In this document: positions 32,875 to 41,022 of the stretch, piece by piece
Layout: each line of letters starts with the position of its first letter
Position numbering within the stretch: position 1 is the stretch's first letter
Assembly (NCBI GenBank): GCA_002343325.1
Contig: DDSG01000076.1
Location: forward strand, 1 to 41,022
DNA: 41,022 nucleotides
Direction of reading: 5' to 3'
From: Phycisphaerales bacterium UBA2396
Lineage (GTDB): Bacteria > Planctomycetota > Phycisphaerae > Phycisphaerales > UBA1924
Translations under genes and position numbers: made by a program
Notes under the pieces: generated by a model
Told to the model about the DNA's origin: nothing
What the model saw: only the letters and a program-made list of their open reading frames with translations
The model's database searches: none

Positions 32875-34095
32875 ATGGTCAGCGAGGTCACTCCATCCCA
32901 ACGCGTGGTCGTCTGCCAGCAGGTCACACGGATCTTCCGTGATTTCTGGATGAGGCCCAGGGCACGCGCGGTCGAGAACCTGACGTTCGAGATCAACCGC
33001 GGCGAGGTTTTCGGGCTTCTCGGGCCGAACGGCTCGGGCAAGAGCACGACGATCAAGATGATCCTGGGCCTGCTTCGTCCGACGCGCGGGCGGATTGCGC
33101 TGTTCGGCAAGCAGCCGACGGATGTCGCGGTGAAGAAGCGGATCGGATACCTGCCCGAAGAGTCGTACCTCTATCCCTTCCTCAACGCACGCGAGACGCT
33201 CGACTACTACGGGAAGCTGTTCAACCTCGATCCCAAGACTCGTGCGCGGCGAACGGACGAACTCCTCGACATGGTGGGGCTCGCCGGGGCGCAGCACCGC
33301 CCGGTGCGCGAGTACTCCAAGGGCATGCAGCGACGCATCGGCCTCGCGCAGGCGCTGATCAACGACCCCGAATTCCTGATTCTCGACGAGCCGACCACCG
33401 GTCTTGATCCCATCGGCACGCGGCAGGTCAAGGACCTGATCATCGAGCTCGGTCGGCGTGGCAAGACCATCCTGCTTTCGTCGCACCTCCTGGCGGACGT
33501 CGAAGACTGCGTCAGCCGCATGATCATCCTCTACGGCGGGCAGAAGCGTGAAGAAGGCACGTGCGAAACGCTGCTCGAGCGTCGCGAGCGGGTCACGATC
33601 GAGTCCGAGCCGCTGGACGACGCGCTGATCGCGGAGATCGACAAGCTGATCCGCGAGCGAACCAACGGCACGCGATCGATCCTGAGCGTCGCGAAACCTC
33701 GCCAGAAGCTCGAAGAACTCTTCCTGGCGATCGTCGAGCGTGCCCGCGCCCAGCAGGTGTCCACCTCTGGCGCGACGGCGGGTGGCGAGACCGCCGCGTT
33801 CCTCCGCGGAGATCAGGGTGCGGCGTTGATCGATCAGCTCGTGCGCGCGTCGCAGGCCGACCCGACGCCGCAGACTCCGGTGGTGGCGGCACAGGCGCCG
33901 CCCGCGCCGACCGGCCCGGACGCTTCGGTGATCGACACGCTGGTCAAGCCCGAGGCACCGGCCGCCCCGAAGGCACAGGCCGCTCCCTCGGCGCCGGCGT
34001 CGAAGCCCGATGTTGATTCGTCGGTGATCGACTCCCTGCTGACGCCGCCGGGCGGCCAGCCGGGCAGCGCCCGCAAGGACGGGAGCACGACGTGA
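32875..34095 (+). CDS. ABC transporter ATPase with repeated C-terminal tail motif
   Basis: 406 residues. Residues 1-300 are an ABC-2-type ATPase: Walker A GPNGSGKS (50-57), signature YSKGMQRR (147-154, in place of LSGGQ), Walker B FLILDEP (167-173), and SSHLLADVED with the switch His. The tail from about residue 300 is low-complexity (Pro/Ala) and carries three copies of a short motif: GAALIDQLVRA (about 315), DASVIDTLVKP (349) and DSSVIDSLLTP (381). AAGGA lies 8 nt before ATG 32875. Its stop overlaps the permease start (GTGA). The tail may be a docking element; this is inference. Confidence 0.88.
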   Translation: MVSEVTPSQRVVVCQQVTRIFRDFWMRPRARAVENLTFEINRGEVFGLLGPNGSGKSTTIKMILGLLRPTRGRIALFGKQPTDVAVKKRIGYLPEESYLYPFLNARETLDYYGKLFNLDPKTRARRTDELLDMVGLAGAQHRPVREYSKGMQRRIGLAQALINDPEFLILDEPTTGLDPIGTRQVKDLIIELGRRGKTILLSSHLLADVEDCVSRMIILYGGQKREEGTCETLLERRERVTIESEPLDDALIAEIDKLIRERTNGTRSILSVAKPRQKLEELFLAIVERARAQQVSTSGATAGGETAAFLRGDQGAALIDQLVRASQADPTPQTPVVAAQAPPAPTGPDASVIDTLVKPEAPAAPKAQAAPSAPASKPDVDSSVIDSLLTPPGGQPGSARKDGSTT

Positions 34096-36068
34096 TCTCG
34101 GCCACTTTCCTCACCCGGTGCGACATTGTCCAGAAGTCGCGGCTGTACAAGCTCATCGCGAGCGCGATCCTCATCGTCGCGGCGGTCGCGGGGTACTTCA
34201 CGTACTGGGCACTGACCAAGGACTCGATTGACACCTCGACGCCCTGGCGTCTCGAGATGAACCCGGACCTGAAGGCCGACGGCACGCCGAACGCCCCGAC
34301 ACAGGAAGACCTGTCCAACGCCCGCAGTGAGCTGGAACGGTTCAATCGTTCGCTCGATCGGATCATGTCCGGCCGTGCTGACTACACCAGCGTTGCGGTC
34401 GCGATCGGGTCCGCCCTGCTGCTGTCACTGGCGGCGATCTGGCTCGGCATCTCGCTGAGCCTGCTGATGCTGCTGCTGGGCGCCGGACTGGTTTCGGCGC
34501 CACTCGCGGCGTTTGAGTCGACCCGCGACTGGTCGCGGCTCATCGTCGCGCTGGCCGTGCTGGGCTCGTCGTTCACGGTGCTGATGCGGCTGCTGAATCT
34601 CGCGCTGTCGTCGCCCGGACCTGTCATGGCGATTGCCCGAAACGTTCTGGCGGAGGCCACTCGCCTTCGCCTGAGCGTGATGTTCATCGTGCTGATCCTG
34701 TTCGCACTCGCCACGCTGCCCTTCCTGCTCGATGCGGAGCGCCCCCTGCGGTACCGCGTGCAGATGGTCCTCCAGTACGGCACGGGCGGCATCTTCTGGG
34801 GCGTGGCACTCCTCGTCGTGCTCTTCTCCGTCGCCTCGGTCGCCACCGAACAACGCGGACGCGTCATCTGGCAGACGATGACCAAGCCCGTGGCCGCGTG
34901 GCAGTACATTCTGGGGAAGTGGATCGGCGTGGTCTCGCTCGCGGCTGCTCTGCTGGCGGTTTCTGGTGCCGGTGTCTTCCTGTTTGTCGAATACCTCCGT
35001 TCCCAACCCGCTCAGGGCGAAGTCGGCCCGTTCAAAACATCCGACGGCTCGATCTCTCCCGACCGCCAGTGGCTCGAGACGCAGATCCTGGCGTCGCGAG
35101 TGCTGATCCCCAACACGCCGCAGGATCTGCGTGTCAACGACCCCGCACGCTTCGCGCAGGCGGTCGAGTCGTACATGAGGGATCTGGCCGCGGCCAACTC
35201 GGCGTTTAACCCGAACGATCCCGCGACTCGCATGGAAGTCGAGGAGTCGCTGGCCAAGGCGCTCGAACAGCAGTACCGCACGCTCGATTCCGCCCCGGGA
35301 ATGACCGAGTACGTCTTCGAAGGGCTTGGTCCGGCACGCGACGCGGATCTGCCCATCATCTTCCGGTACCGTCTCGACGTCGGCAGCAACCGCCCGGATC
35401 TCACGTACAAGTTCACGCTTCTGATCCAGAACTACGGCATGCGCGTGGTCGAGGTCCCACCGGGACAGTACATGACCCTGGCGTTGCCCTCTTTGGTGGT
35501 CGACCCCGAGGGGAAGGTCCGCATCCGGTTTGCCAACGCCTTTCCGGCGGACGACGGCCAGTACATGATCAACGCCGAGGCCGCGAGCTTCCCCAAGGAC
35601 GGACTGTCGATGTCGTTCTCGCTGGGGAGCTGGAGGCTGAACTTCGCGCGCGTGATCTTCGTGCTGTGGATCAAGCTCGCGTTCCTGGCGATGGTGGGGA
35701 TCTTCGCGGCGACGTTCCTGTCGTTCGCGGTCGCGAGCATGACCGCGCTGGGCGTCTTCGCTGCCGCGGAGAGCGCCGTCTTCATCCGCAACGCGCTGGA
35801 GGTGTTCTCCGAGTATGACCCCTCGAAAACGGAGAACGTGGTCGTTCTGTGGCGATGGGTCGTTGTCACCATCGCCCGATCGGTCTCGTCGATCTTCCAG
35901 GTCTATGCCGAGCTTGAGCCGACGGAGAAGCTGGTCGAAGGGCTTCACCTGGCGTGGGGGTCGGTGACGATGGGCTCGGCGGCGATCGCCCTGGCAACTG
36001 TCATCACCTTCGTGCTCGCGTCGGAGATCTTCCGCCGGCGGGAGTTGGCGATGTACTCGGGCAGCTAA
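34092..36068 (+). CDS. ABC-2-type permease with large extracytoplasmic domain
   Basis: 658 residues. An N-terminal helix region (IVAAVAGYFTYWAL), a second cluster of helices at 100-170, then VMAIARNVLAEATRLRLSV and IFWGVALLVVLFSVASVATEQRGRVI. TKPVAAWQYILGKWIGVV matches the motif of the permease at 26408. A long insert (residues about 310-520) is extracytoplasmic, and helices return near the end, with ARSVSSIFQVYAEL between the last two. GTG 34092 overlaps the ATPase stop. The pairing with the ATPase is direct operon evidence. Cargo or substrate is unknown. Confidence 0.85.
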   Translation: MISATFLTRCDIVQKSRLYKLIASAILIVAAVAGYFTYWALTKDSIDTSTPWRLEMNPDLKADGTPNAPTQEDLSNARSELERFNRSLDRIMSGRADYTSVAVAIGSALLLSLAAIWLGISLSLLMLLLGAGLVSAPLAAFESTRDWSRLIVALAVLGSSFTVLMRLLNLALSSPGPVMAIARNVLAEATRLRLSVMFIVLILFALATLPFLLDAERPLRYRVQMVLQYGTGGIFWGVALLVVLFSVASVATEQRGRVIWQTMTKPVAAWQYILGKWIGVVSLAAALLAVSGAGVFLFVEYLRSQPAQGEVGPFKTSDGSISPDRQWLETQILASRVLIPNTPQDLRVNDPARFAQAVESYMRDLAAANSAFNPNDPATRMEVEESLAKALEQQYRTLDSAPGMTEYVFEGLGPARDADLPIIFRYRLDVGSNRPDLTYKFTLLIQNYGMRVVEVPPGQYMTLALPSLVVDPEGKVRIRFANAFPADDGQYMINAEAASFPKDGLSMSFSLGSWRLNFARVIFVLWIKLAFLAMVGIFAATFLSFAVASMTALGVFAAAESAVFIRNALEVFSEYDPSKTENVVVLWRWVVVTIARSVSSIFQVYAELEPTEKLVEGLHLAWGSVTMGSAAIALATVITFVLASEIFRRRELAMYSGS

Positions 36069-36080
36069 GGAACCAACCGC

Positions 36081-38063
36081 ATGCAAGGCGACACCAAGGT
36101 CCAACTCCTCGCCGCGGGCGTTCTTGCCGCCTCCGTTTCGTCGAGCATTTTCCTCAGCACAAGGCTCGCGGCGGAAGCCTCTCGCGCCGAGCTGGTGTAC
36201 ACGACCCGCGCTGTTGAGGGGCAACCCCCGCAGGTCGCGGCCGGGATCGCGATGGGAGCCTTCAGGGGGATCTTCGTCAACTTCCTGTGGATGCGGGCCA
36301 ACGAGCTCAAGGAAGCCGGTCGCTACCACGAGTCGGTCGAGCTGGCCAAGGCGATCACGACGCTTCAGCCGCGATTCCCGCGGGCGTGGGTCTTCCATGC
36401 GTGGAACCTGGCGTACAACATCTCGGTGACCACACAGACCCCGCGGGAGCGGTGGCAGTGGGTTCGAGACGGGATCAACATTCTCCGGATTCAGGGCGTC
36501 AACTCGAACCCCAACGAGCTTCTGATCTACAAGGAACTCGGCTGGTTCTTCCTGCACAAGGTTCAGGGGATCACCGACGACGCGAACATCTACTACAAGA
36601 AGATGCACGCGAAGGAGTGGCAGGCGATTCTCGGGGCCCCGCCCGGCTACGACCCGACGATCCGAGACCGCGCCGCCGCGTCGAAGCGGTTTGCCGACTG
36701 GCTCAGGCCTGTCGCGGAAGCGCCGGGCACAATGGACGCGTTGATCGCGGGCCCGGAAGGTGAAGCGATCGCGGCACTGGTGGCCGAGCTGCGTGCTCTT
36801 CGCGGAAACGAGGAACCCTTCGGGTACGAGTTCCTCCGCAACGCCGAGATCGATCTGGCGGTGCGTCGCTCGGCCAGGCGTGCGACGATCGAGAAGCAGT
36901 TCCGCCCGCGGGACCTGCAGTTCCGGGCGATCGTGGACAACCCGGCATACGCCGCCGCGTGGCCCAGGCTGCTGGCCTTCGCCCGCGCCAAGGTGCTCCG
37001 CGAGCAGTACAACATGGATCCGGCGATCATGGTCCGCTTCACCGAGAAGTACGGCCCGATCGACTGGCGGAACCCCGCCGCCCACGGACTCTACTGGTCC
37101 GCGGTCGGTGTCGAACGAGCCTTCCCCCGGGCCGAGGGGGACGATTCGAACATGAAGAACTACGACTTCCTCAATACGGACCGCGTGGTCGTGCAGTCGC
37201 TGCAGGAGTTGTACCGTACGGGAACCATCTACCTCGACTACCTCAGCATGGAGTTCTTCGAGGACGGGTACTACCTGGCGACGGTCGAGCCTTCGTTTGT
37301 CGATACGTACGGGGAAGTGGCCGAGGAAGTCCGCCAGCGGAGCAAGTTTGATCAGCGCTGGGCTCGCGGCTTCTCGTTCTACTCGGCGGGCCTTGAGAAC
37401 TTCTTGCGCGACGCGATTCGCTACTTCTACCGGCGCGGGCAGCGAGACCTGGCCGAGAAGTACCGCCAGCGCCTGCTGACGGCGGACTGGCAGAACCTCA
37501 ACGACCCCGACCGCAACACCGCGCAAGACCTCGCGATGCCGCTGGACGACTGGGTGCGCAAGGAGCTGGTCGATCGACAGACAAGCCCGAGCGTGGCGAT
37601 CTCCGAGATCGGAGCGGCGGTCGAGGGGGCGGTCATGGCGCTTCGCAACGGCGACGGCGAGCTGTTCGATCGCCAGGTGCGCTACGCCAAGGACTTCTTC
37701 GATTACTTCCGGCGCGAGCAGGTTCGCTTCACGTCCGTCAACCCCAACGACGCCCGCATGAACATTCTGGGCGATGACTTTAATCTGCTGGTGGGAAGCC
37801 GTTTCGCGCTCATGATCCAGAATCTGCCCCTCGAAGATGCCCGGGCGGCGTACGTGACGGCACCCGTCGGGCTGCGCCAGTACGCCTTCGACATCCTCAG
37901 CGAGCTCTACAAGCAGGAACTGACCGAGGGCACGACGGACGGCGGCGAGTCGTTCGCACAGGTCTTCCCCGAGCCGCCGGGCATGCCCGAGTTCCGCCGA
38001 CGGATGGACGCCCTGCGTGAGGCCCAGGAAGGCCGCCCGAAGCCCGCCCTCGAACTGAAGTAG
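36081..38063 (+). CDS. Large membrane-anchored helical protein of the SPFH/ABC cluster
   Basis: 660 residues, no family recognised with confidence. One N-terminal helix (LLAAGVLAASVSSSIFLS) and a second hydrophobic stretch (GAFRGIFVNFLWMRANEL). The region ANELKEAGRYHESVELAKAITTLQPRFPRAWVFHAW is TPR-like in pattern. The remainder is alpha-helical with aromatic repeats (YDFLNTDRVVVQSLQELYRTG). AAGGAA lies 9 nt before the start, 12 nt after the permease gene. Co-transcription with the ABC genes suggests an accessory or substrate-adaptor role, by inference only. Confidence 0.7.
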   Translation: MQGDTKVQLLAAGVLAASVSSSIFLSTRLAAEASRAELVYTTRAVEGQPPQVAAGIAMGAFRGIFVNFLWMRANELKEAGRYHESVELAKAITTLQPRFPRAWVFHAWNLAYNISVTTQTPRERWQWVRDGINILRIQGVNSNPNELLIYKELGWFFLHKVQGITDDANIYYKKMHAKEWQAILGAPPGYDPTIRDRAAASKRFADWLRPVAEAPGTMDALIAGPEGEAIAALVAELRALRGNEEPFGYEFLRNAEIDLAVRRSARRATIEKQFRPRDLQFRAIVDNPAYAAAWPRLLAFARAKVLREQYNMDPAIMVRFTEKYGPIDWRNPAAHGLYWSAVGVERAFPRAEGDDSNMKNYDFLNTDRVVVQSLQELYRTGTIYLDYLSMEFFEDGYYLATVEPSFVDTYGEVAEEVRQRSKFDQRWARGFSFYSAGLENFLRDAIRYFYRRGQRDLAEKYRQRLLTADWQNLNDPDRNTAQDLAMPLDDWVRKELVDRQTSPSVAISEIGAAVEGAVMALRNGDGELFDRQVRYAKDFFDYFRREQVRFTSVNPNDARMNILGDDFNLLVGSRFALMIQNLPLEDARAAYVTAPVGLRQYAFDILSELYKQELTEGTTDGGESFAQVFPEPPGMPEFRRRMDALREAQEGRPKPALELK

Positions 38064-38081
38064 CGTCGTGCCCGCTTCGGG

Positions 38082-38087
38082 TAGACT
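38082..38087 (+). promoter_or_regulatory. Candidate -10 of a leaderless promoter for the prenyltransferase-fold gene
   Basis: TAGACT lies 6 nt before the ATG at 38094. There is no Shine-Dalgarno. It suggests a promoter of its own inside the SPFH/ABC cluster. Confidence 0.45.
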
Positions 38088-38093
38088 GTGACG

Positions 38094-39323
38094 ATGGGTG
38101 TTACTCCGATCGTCGCGCTCTGGGCCGTGATGGCCTGCACGCAGCCTCAGCCGGACGGGACCCCTCCCGCTACTGCACCCGTGACACCACCTGCATCGCA
38201 GCCCGCCGAGAAGCCGGCAGGCACCCCCGCGGCAGCCACGGCGTTGCCGACACGCGACGAGGTGCTGTCTCGCGGGTGCGAGGTGCTCCTTCGGCTGCAA
38301 CAGGAGACGCCCGGCGAGTGGGCGTACGAGGGCGTTTATCGGGTCCGCGGCCAGATCCCCATCGGCTATCGAATCGGCGGAACCGCGATCGTGATCGAGG
38401 CGTTGTGCAGGGCTCCGGGCTACGACGCGGACCCCGCGCGACAGGCGGCGGTGCGTGCTGGCGTGTCGCTGCTGATCGAACAACGGACACACCCGCTGAT
38501 GTCTCACGCGGACTACGACGGGGGCTACGACGTGCGATCGTGGGCGTACATCTACTCCTTGCAGACGCTGAGCGTGCTGGATCGTGCCGGTCAGTTGCCG
38601 GGCGATCTGGCGGCGGCGGCGCGCGAGGCCCGCGCGTGGTACCTGCAGGCGTTGATCGCGACGGAGATTCCCAAGGCCGGCGGGTGGAACTACGCGCGAC
38701 CTGCGGGCCGCGCGACGGTCGCGCCCCCTTCGCCGTTCATGACCGCGGTGGCGGTTGACGCGTTGCTCGAAGCCCGGGCGGCTGGTGAAACGGTGGACGA
38801 AGCGGTGATCCAACGGGCTTTGGACGTGCTCGATCGGTCGCACGGCCCGGCCGGGAACGTGGTCTACGCGGTGGCGGAGGGGCGTGGCTCTTCGCCTTCG
38901 GACCGCACGCCGGGCGCGGTCGGGCGGATGTGCGCGGTCGAGTCGGCCCTGCTGCGTGCGGGCCGGGGGAGCGTGCGAGATGCCCGCGGAGCGGTCGATG
39001 CCTTTCTGGTGCACTGGAAGTGGCTCGACGACCGCCGGGCCAAGCCGGGCACGCACACGGGCCCGTACGCGGTGGCGCCGTACTACTTCATGTTCGCGCA
39101 CCACGCCGCCGCCCGGGCGATCGAGCTGCTGCCGCAGGGCGAGCGGGAGGAATATCGGCGACGCCTGGCGGAGCGCCTGATGAGCGTTCGCGCGGAGGAT
39201 GGGTCGTGGAACGATCGCGTGTTCCCGCGGTCGGCGGCGTATGGCACGGCGATCGCGATGCTGTGCCTGACGCAGTCGTCCGCGAGCACGCTACCGGCTC
39301 AGCCGGTGCCGCCCGGGCGCTGA
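38094..39323 (+). CDS. Prenyltransferase/squalene-cyclase-fold lipoprotein
   Basis: 409 residues. Lipoprotein-type N-terminus VALWAVMAC with lipobox VMAC (Cys15), a Pro/Ala/Thr-rich linker to about residue 50, then an alpha/alpha-barrel of prenyltransferase/squalene-oxidase-type repeats (GGYDVRSWAYIYSLQTL; GTHTGPYAVAPYYFMFAHH; RAEDGSWNDRVFPRSAAYGTAIAML). The acidic DxDD motif of active cyclases is not seen. Planctomycetes have many secreted members without known activity. The 3' end overlaps the convergent AhpD-like gene by 25 bp. ATG 38094 is preferred to GTG 38088 because of the upstream -10-like hexamer. Confidence 0.78.
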   Translation: MGVTPIVALWAVMACTQPQPDGTPPATAPVTPPASQPAEKPAGTPAAATALPTRDEVLSRGCEVLLRLQQETPGEWAYEGVYRVRGQIPIGYRIGGTAIVIEALCRAPGYDADPARQAAVRAGVSLLIEQRTHPLMSHADYDGGYDVRSWAYIYSLQTLSVLDRAGQLPGDLAAAAREARAWYLQALIATEIPKAGGWNYARPAGRATVAPPSPFMTAVAVDALLEARAAGETVDEAVIQRALDVLDRSHGPAGNVVYAVAEGRGSSPSDRTPGAVGRMCAVESALLRAGRGSVRDARGAVDAFLVHWKWLDDRRAKPGTHTGPYAVAPYYFMFAHHAAARAIELLPQGEREEYRRRLAERLMSVRAEDGSWNDRVFPRSAAYGTAIAMLCLTQSSASTLPAQPVPPGR

Positions 39324-39739
39324 TGCTTGCGGGCAAGATCGAGAAACTCGACGCCGCGGCGGAGGTGTGGAATCACGATCGACCCCCCGACCATGAGGGC
39401 GACGTCGAAGGATTCCCAGAGTTCCTCGTCAGTGCAGCCGACCTGCACGCACTGATCGATGTGGTAGGCGATGCAGTCGTCGCAGCGGAGGACCATGCTG
39501 GCGACCAGGCCCAGGAGTTCCTTGGTCTTGGCGGGCAGTGCGCCGGGTTCGTAGGTCTTGCCGTCGAGCGAGAAGAATCGTTTGGTGACCAGGGTTCCGC
39601 CCGGCGGGGCGGAGGCTTCGGTGGTGCCGCCCGCGTGCCCACCCCGGCAGGAGGTGGCCGCCCGCTCGGCCTCGTCGCCCAGGATGCGCGCGTTCATGCG
39701 CGCGCGGTAGGACCGGAACGCCTCGTATCGATCCATCAT
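39299..39739 (-). CDS. AhpD-like / carboxymuconolactone decarboxylase-family protein
   Basis: 146 residues with the alkylhydroperoxidase AhpD signature CDDCIAYHIDQC: Cys86, Cys89 and His93 (CxxCxxxH). SVVLRCDDC-type context (here SMVLRCDDC) and GGSIVIPHLRRGVEFLD close the domain. These proteins are small thiol reductases or peroxidases. A Gly/Ala-rich insertion at residues 21-48 with an extra Cys31 separates the first helix from the domain. A weak GAGG precedes the first of two ATGs (39739 or 39736). It follows the small unknown gene by 10 nt. Confidence 0.85.
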   Translation of the reverse strand: MMDRYEAFRSYRARMNARILGDEAERAATSCRGGHAGGTTEASAPPGGTLVTKRFFSLDGKTYEPGALPAKTKELLGLVASMVLRCDDCIAYHIDQCVQVGCTDEELWESFDVALMVGGSIVIPHLRRGVEFLDLARKHQRPGGTG

Positions 39740-39749
39740 GCACCTCGCT

Positions 39750-40022
39750 TCATGACCCCGGCGCGTCGAACAGCGTGACGCCCGTGTTCTCGACCACCCA
39801 CCGCACCGTGGTATCGAAGAGCGCGTCGAGGTCGGCGATGGTCGGGCGCCATTGCGGGCCCCGGTTGCCCCGCCAACGACCTACGAGTTCCTCGGTGATC
39901 GCCCGACGCCGGGCCTTGTCCAAGACGTCGCCCCGCCGCACCATGGCGTGCGCGACGGTCAGTTCGACCCAGCGGACTGCCGCCTGCTCGTGCGCGGGAT
40001 GTGCGACTCTCGACTTCTCCAC
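39750..40022 (-). CDS. Small protein of unknown function
   Basis: 90 residues, soluble, rich in Arg, Trp and Val (VRWVELTVAHAMVRRGD; RGNRGPQWRPTIADLDALFD). No family recognised. The GTG start at 40022 lies 5 nt behind TAGGAT, which could act as a leaderless -10 or as a weak AGGA ribosome site. It lies 10 nt upstream of the AhpD-like gene, with which it is probably co-transcribed. Confidence 0.6.
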   Translation of the reverse strand: MEKSRVAHPAHEQAAVRWVELTVAHAMVRRGDVLDKARRRAITEELVGRWRGNRGPQWRPTIADLDALFDTTVRWVVENTGVTLFDAPGS

Positions 40023-40027
40023 GGTTG

Positions 40028-40033
40028 ATCCTA
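40028..40033 (-). promoter_or_regulatory. Candidate -10 of the small unknown gene at 40022
   Basis: TAGGAT on the minus strand ends 5 nt before the GTG. The AGGA inside it could equally serve as a Shine-Dalgarno, so this case is ambiguous. Confidence 0.3.
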
Positions 40034-40083
40034 TCCATCGAGCCCTTCAACCCCGGACGAACACGACTGCTGCCCATACTCCC

Positions 40084-41022
40084 TCAGGGCCGGATCGCTG
40101 GTGGTGCGCCCATTCCCGGTCCAAGCACGACGGCATTGAGGAAAATCCTCGAAGTTCCTCTGGAAACCCCACGGAAGAGGGGATTTCCAGAGAACAGAAT
40201 GAGCTGGCCGTCACCCACTCGTTCGCGTGTGCAGTAGGCGGCGTGGGCGAGGCGGTCGGCGGCTTCGGGCCAAAGGAGGCCGGACATGCGGAGGCGGAGT
40301 TCCTGCCCGGGGGGAGCGAAACGCCAGCCTGTGCGCGCGGGCTTCTTGTCGTCGTCCTTGCCCTTGTCCTTGTCCTTGGTCTCAGTCTCGTCCGCGGCGT
40401 TGGCGGGCTTGGGTTGGGCTGGCGGCGGTGTCGGGGCCGGAGAGAAGGCCCCGAGGCGTACGACGGCGAGGCCGGGCTTGGCGGGCATGAGCACCGGGTC
40501 ATCGCCGAAGAGGACTGGGAGGGGGGTAGCGGCGTCGAGGGGGGCGGTGAGCCACTGACGGTCGTCGGCCCGGGCGGCGAGGAGTGCCCCTTGCGGCATG
40601 AAGAGGGCCCGCCATTGATCGCGTCGGGCGGCGTCTTCGTCGGAGATCTTCTCGGGATCGGGCAGGAGCCAGGGATAGTCGAGGGCGTCGGGGGGAGTGT
40701 GAGACCAGACGGAGTCGGGATTGACGGTGGCGTTCTGGCCGAGATAGTCGCGGATGATCGCGGCGCGAGCGGGCTCGGGGTCGGCGAGGGTGGCGTCGAG
40801 CGTTCGAACGGATGGGGAGAGCCCGTCGGAGTCGCGGGCGAGGGCCGCGGCGGAGGAACCGAGGGCGATGAGCGTGCCGCCGGCCTGGGTCCAGGCTCGC
40901 AGGTCGGGGAGCGAAGAAGTCCATTGGCGGGGGCGGCCGTCGGGGGGGGTGAGGGCGGTGTACCGCCTGAGATCGGCCCCCGGCGGGGCGGGGGGGGCGG
41001 GGGAGGAGGGGGGGCGGGGGGG
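40084..41022 (-). CDS. C-terminal part of a large protein, N-terminus beyond the window
   Basis: Reading back from the stop at 40084, the frame stays open to the window edge, so the internal ATG at 40599 is not the start. About 312 residues are visible. They include RAWTQAGGTLIALGSSAAAL, which recalls the glutamine-amidotransferase-like domain at the end of planctomycete M14-type carboxypeptidases (low confidence). A Pro-rich stretch comes first in the visible part. A charged linker (KDKDKGKDDDKK) precedes a beta-rich end (RLRMSGLLWPEAADRLAH). It is probably exported. The identity of the catalytic domain cannot be seen here. Confidence 0.6.
   Translation of the reverse strand, partial: PPRPPSSPAPPAPPGADLRRYTALTPPDGRPRQWTSSLPDLRAWTQAGGTLIALGSSAAALARDSDGLSPSVRTLDATLADPEPARAAIIRDYLGQNATVNPDSVWSHTPPDALDYPWLLPDPEKISDEDAARRDQWRALFMPQGALLAARADDRQWLTAPLDAATPLPVLFGDDPVLMPAKPGLAVVRLGAFSPAPTPPPAQPKPANAADETETKDKDKGKDDDKKPARTGWRFAPPGQELRLRMSGLLWPEAADRLAHAAYCTRERVGDGQLILFSGNPLFRGVSRGTSRIFLNAVVLGPGMGAPPAIRP

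Noticed and set aside
34425..39104. A 1559-residue open frame on the minus strand
   Set aside because: It lies antisense to the permease, the 660-residue protein and the prenyltransferase-fold gene. Its composition is Arg/His/Asp-rich, as expected of a shadow frame in high-GC DNA, and it has no domain.

Overview
The window looks like a chromosomal stretch of a high-GC Planctomycetota bacterium, most likely of the Phycisphaerae. This is judged from gene content, not from a database search. The pointers are a HAF-repeat protein with a PEP-CTERM-like tail, H/DG-type prepilins, Mn/Zn permeases fused to DtxR-like domains (known from Chlamydiae and Planctomycetes), a tandem SPFH/ABC cluster and a secreted prenyltransferase-fold lipoprotein. 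There is no phage, insertion sequence, CRISPR array or rRNA.

Layout. 1-1168: 3' end of a HAF-repeat surface protein and a truncated secreted ORF. 1169-1990: thioredoxin and QueD, divergently transcribed. 2006-8762 (minus): a metal-uptake operon in the order solute-binding lipoprotein, ATPase, permease, permease, followed by a MshEN-like protein and rimO. The promoter of this operon carries a perfect 18-bp palindrome over its -10 box. 8905-10278: cystathionine beta-synthase, which pairs functionally with the cystathionine gamma-lyase/synthase at 13094-14308 (transsulfuration). Between them lies a four-gene operon (10369-13036) of visibly lower GC: a tail-anchored unknown protein, a secreted eight-cysteine protein, a MauE/DoxX-like membrane protein and an unusual prepilin-like protein. 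14305-23118 (minus): prepilin, giant AsmA-like protein, LOG-family protein, lipoprotein and divergent HD-GYP protein, with a tRNA-Leu(GAG) and its terminator upstream. 23527-26054: PepSY-type membrane protein, a small unknown and a GT4 glycosyltransferase.

26055-39323 holds the most system-like region. An ABC-2 permease (minus) is separated by a 503-bp structured intergenic region from a plus-strand run of three SPFH (HflK/HflC/stomatin-like) proteins, an ABC ATPase with a motif-repeat tail, a second ABC-2 permease, a 660-residue membrane-anchored protein and a prenyltransferase-fold lipoprotein. I infer an SPFH-scaffolded ABC transport or membrane-quality system. The substrate is unknown. 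39299-41022 (minus) carries an AhpD-like protein, a small unknown and the C-terminal part of a large protein running off the window.

A genome-wide habit is also visible. At least seven genes have a TANNNT -10-like hexamer exactly 5-6 nt before the start codon and no Shine-Dalgarno sequence, which suggests frequent leaderless transcription. Other genes, mostly inside operons, have ordinary GGAG-type sites.
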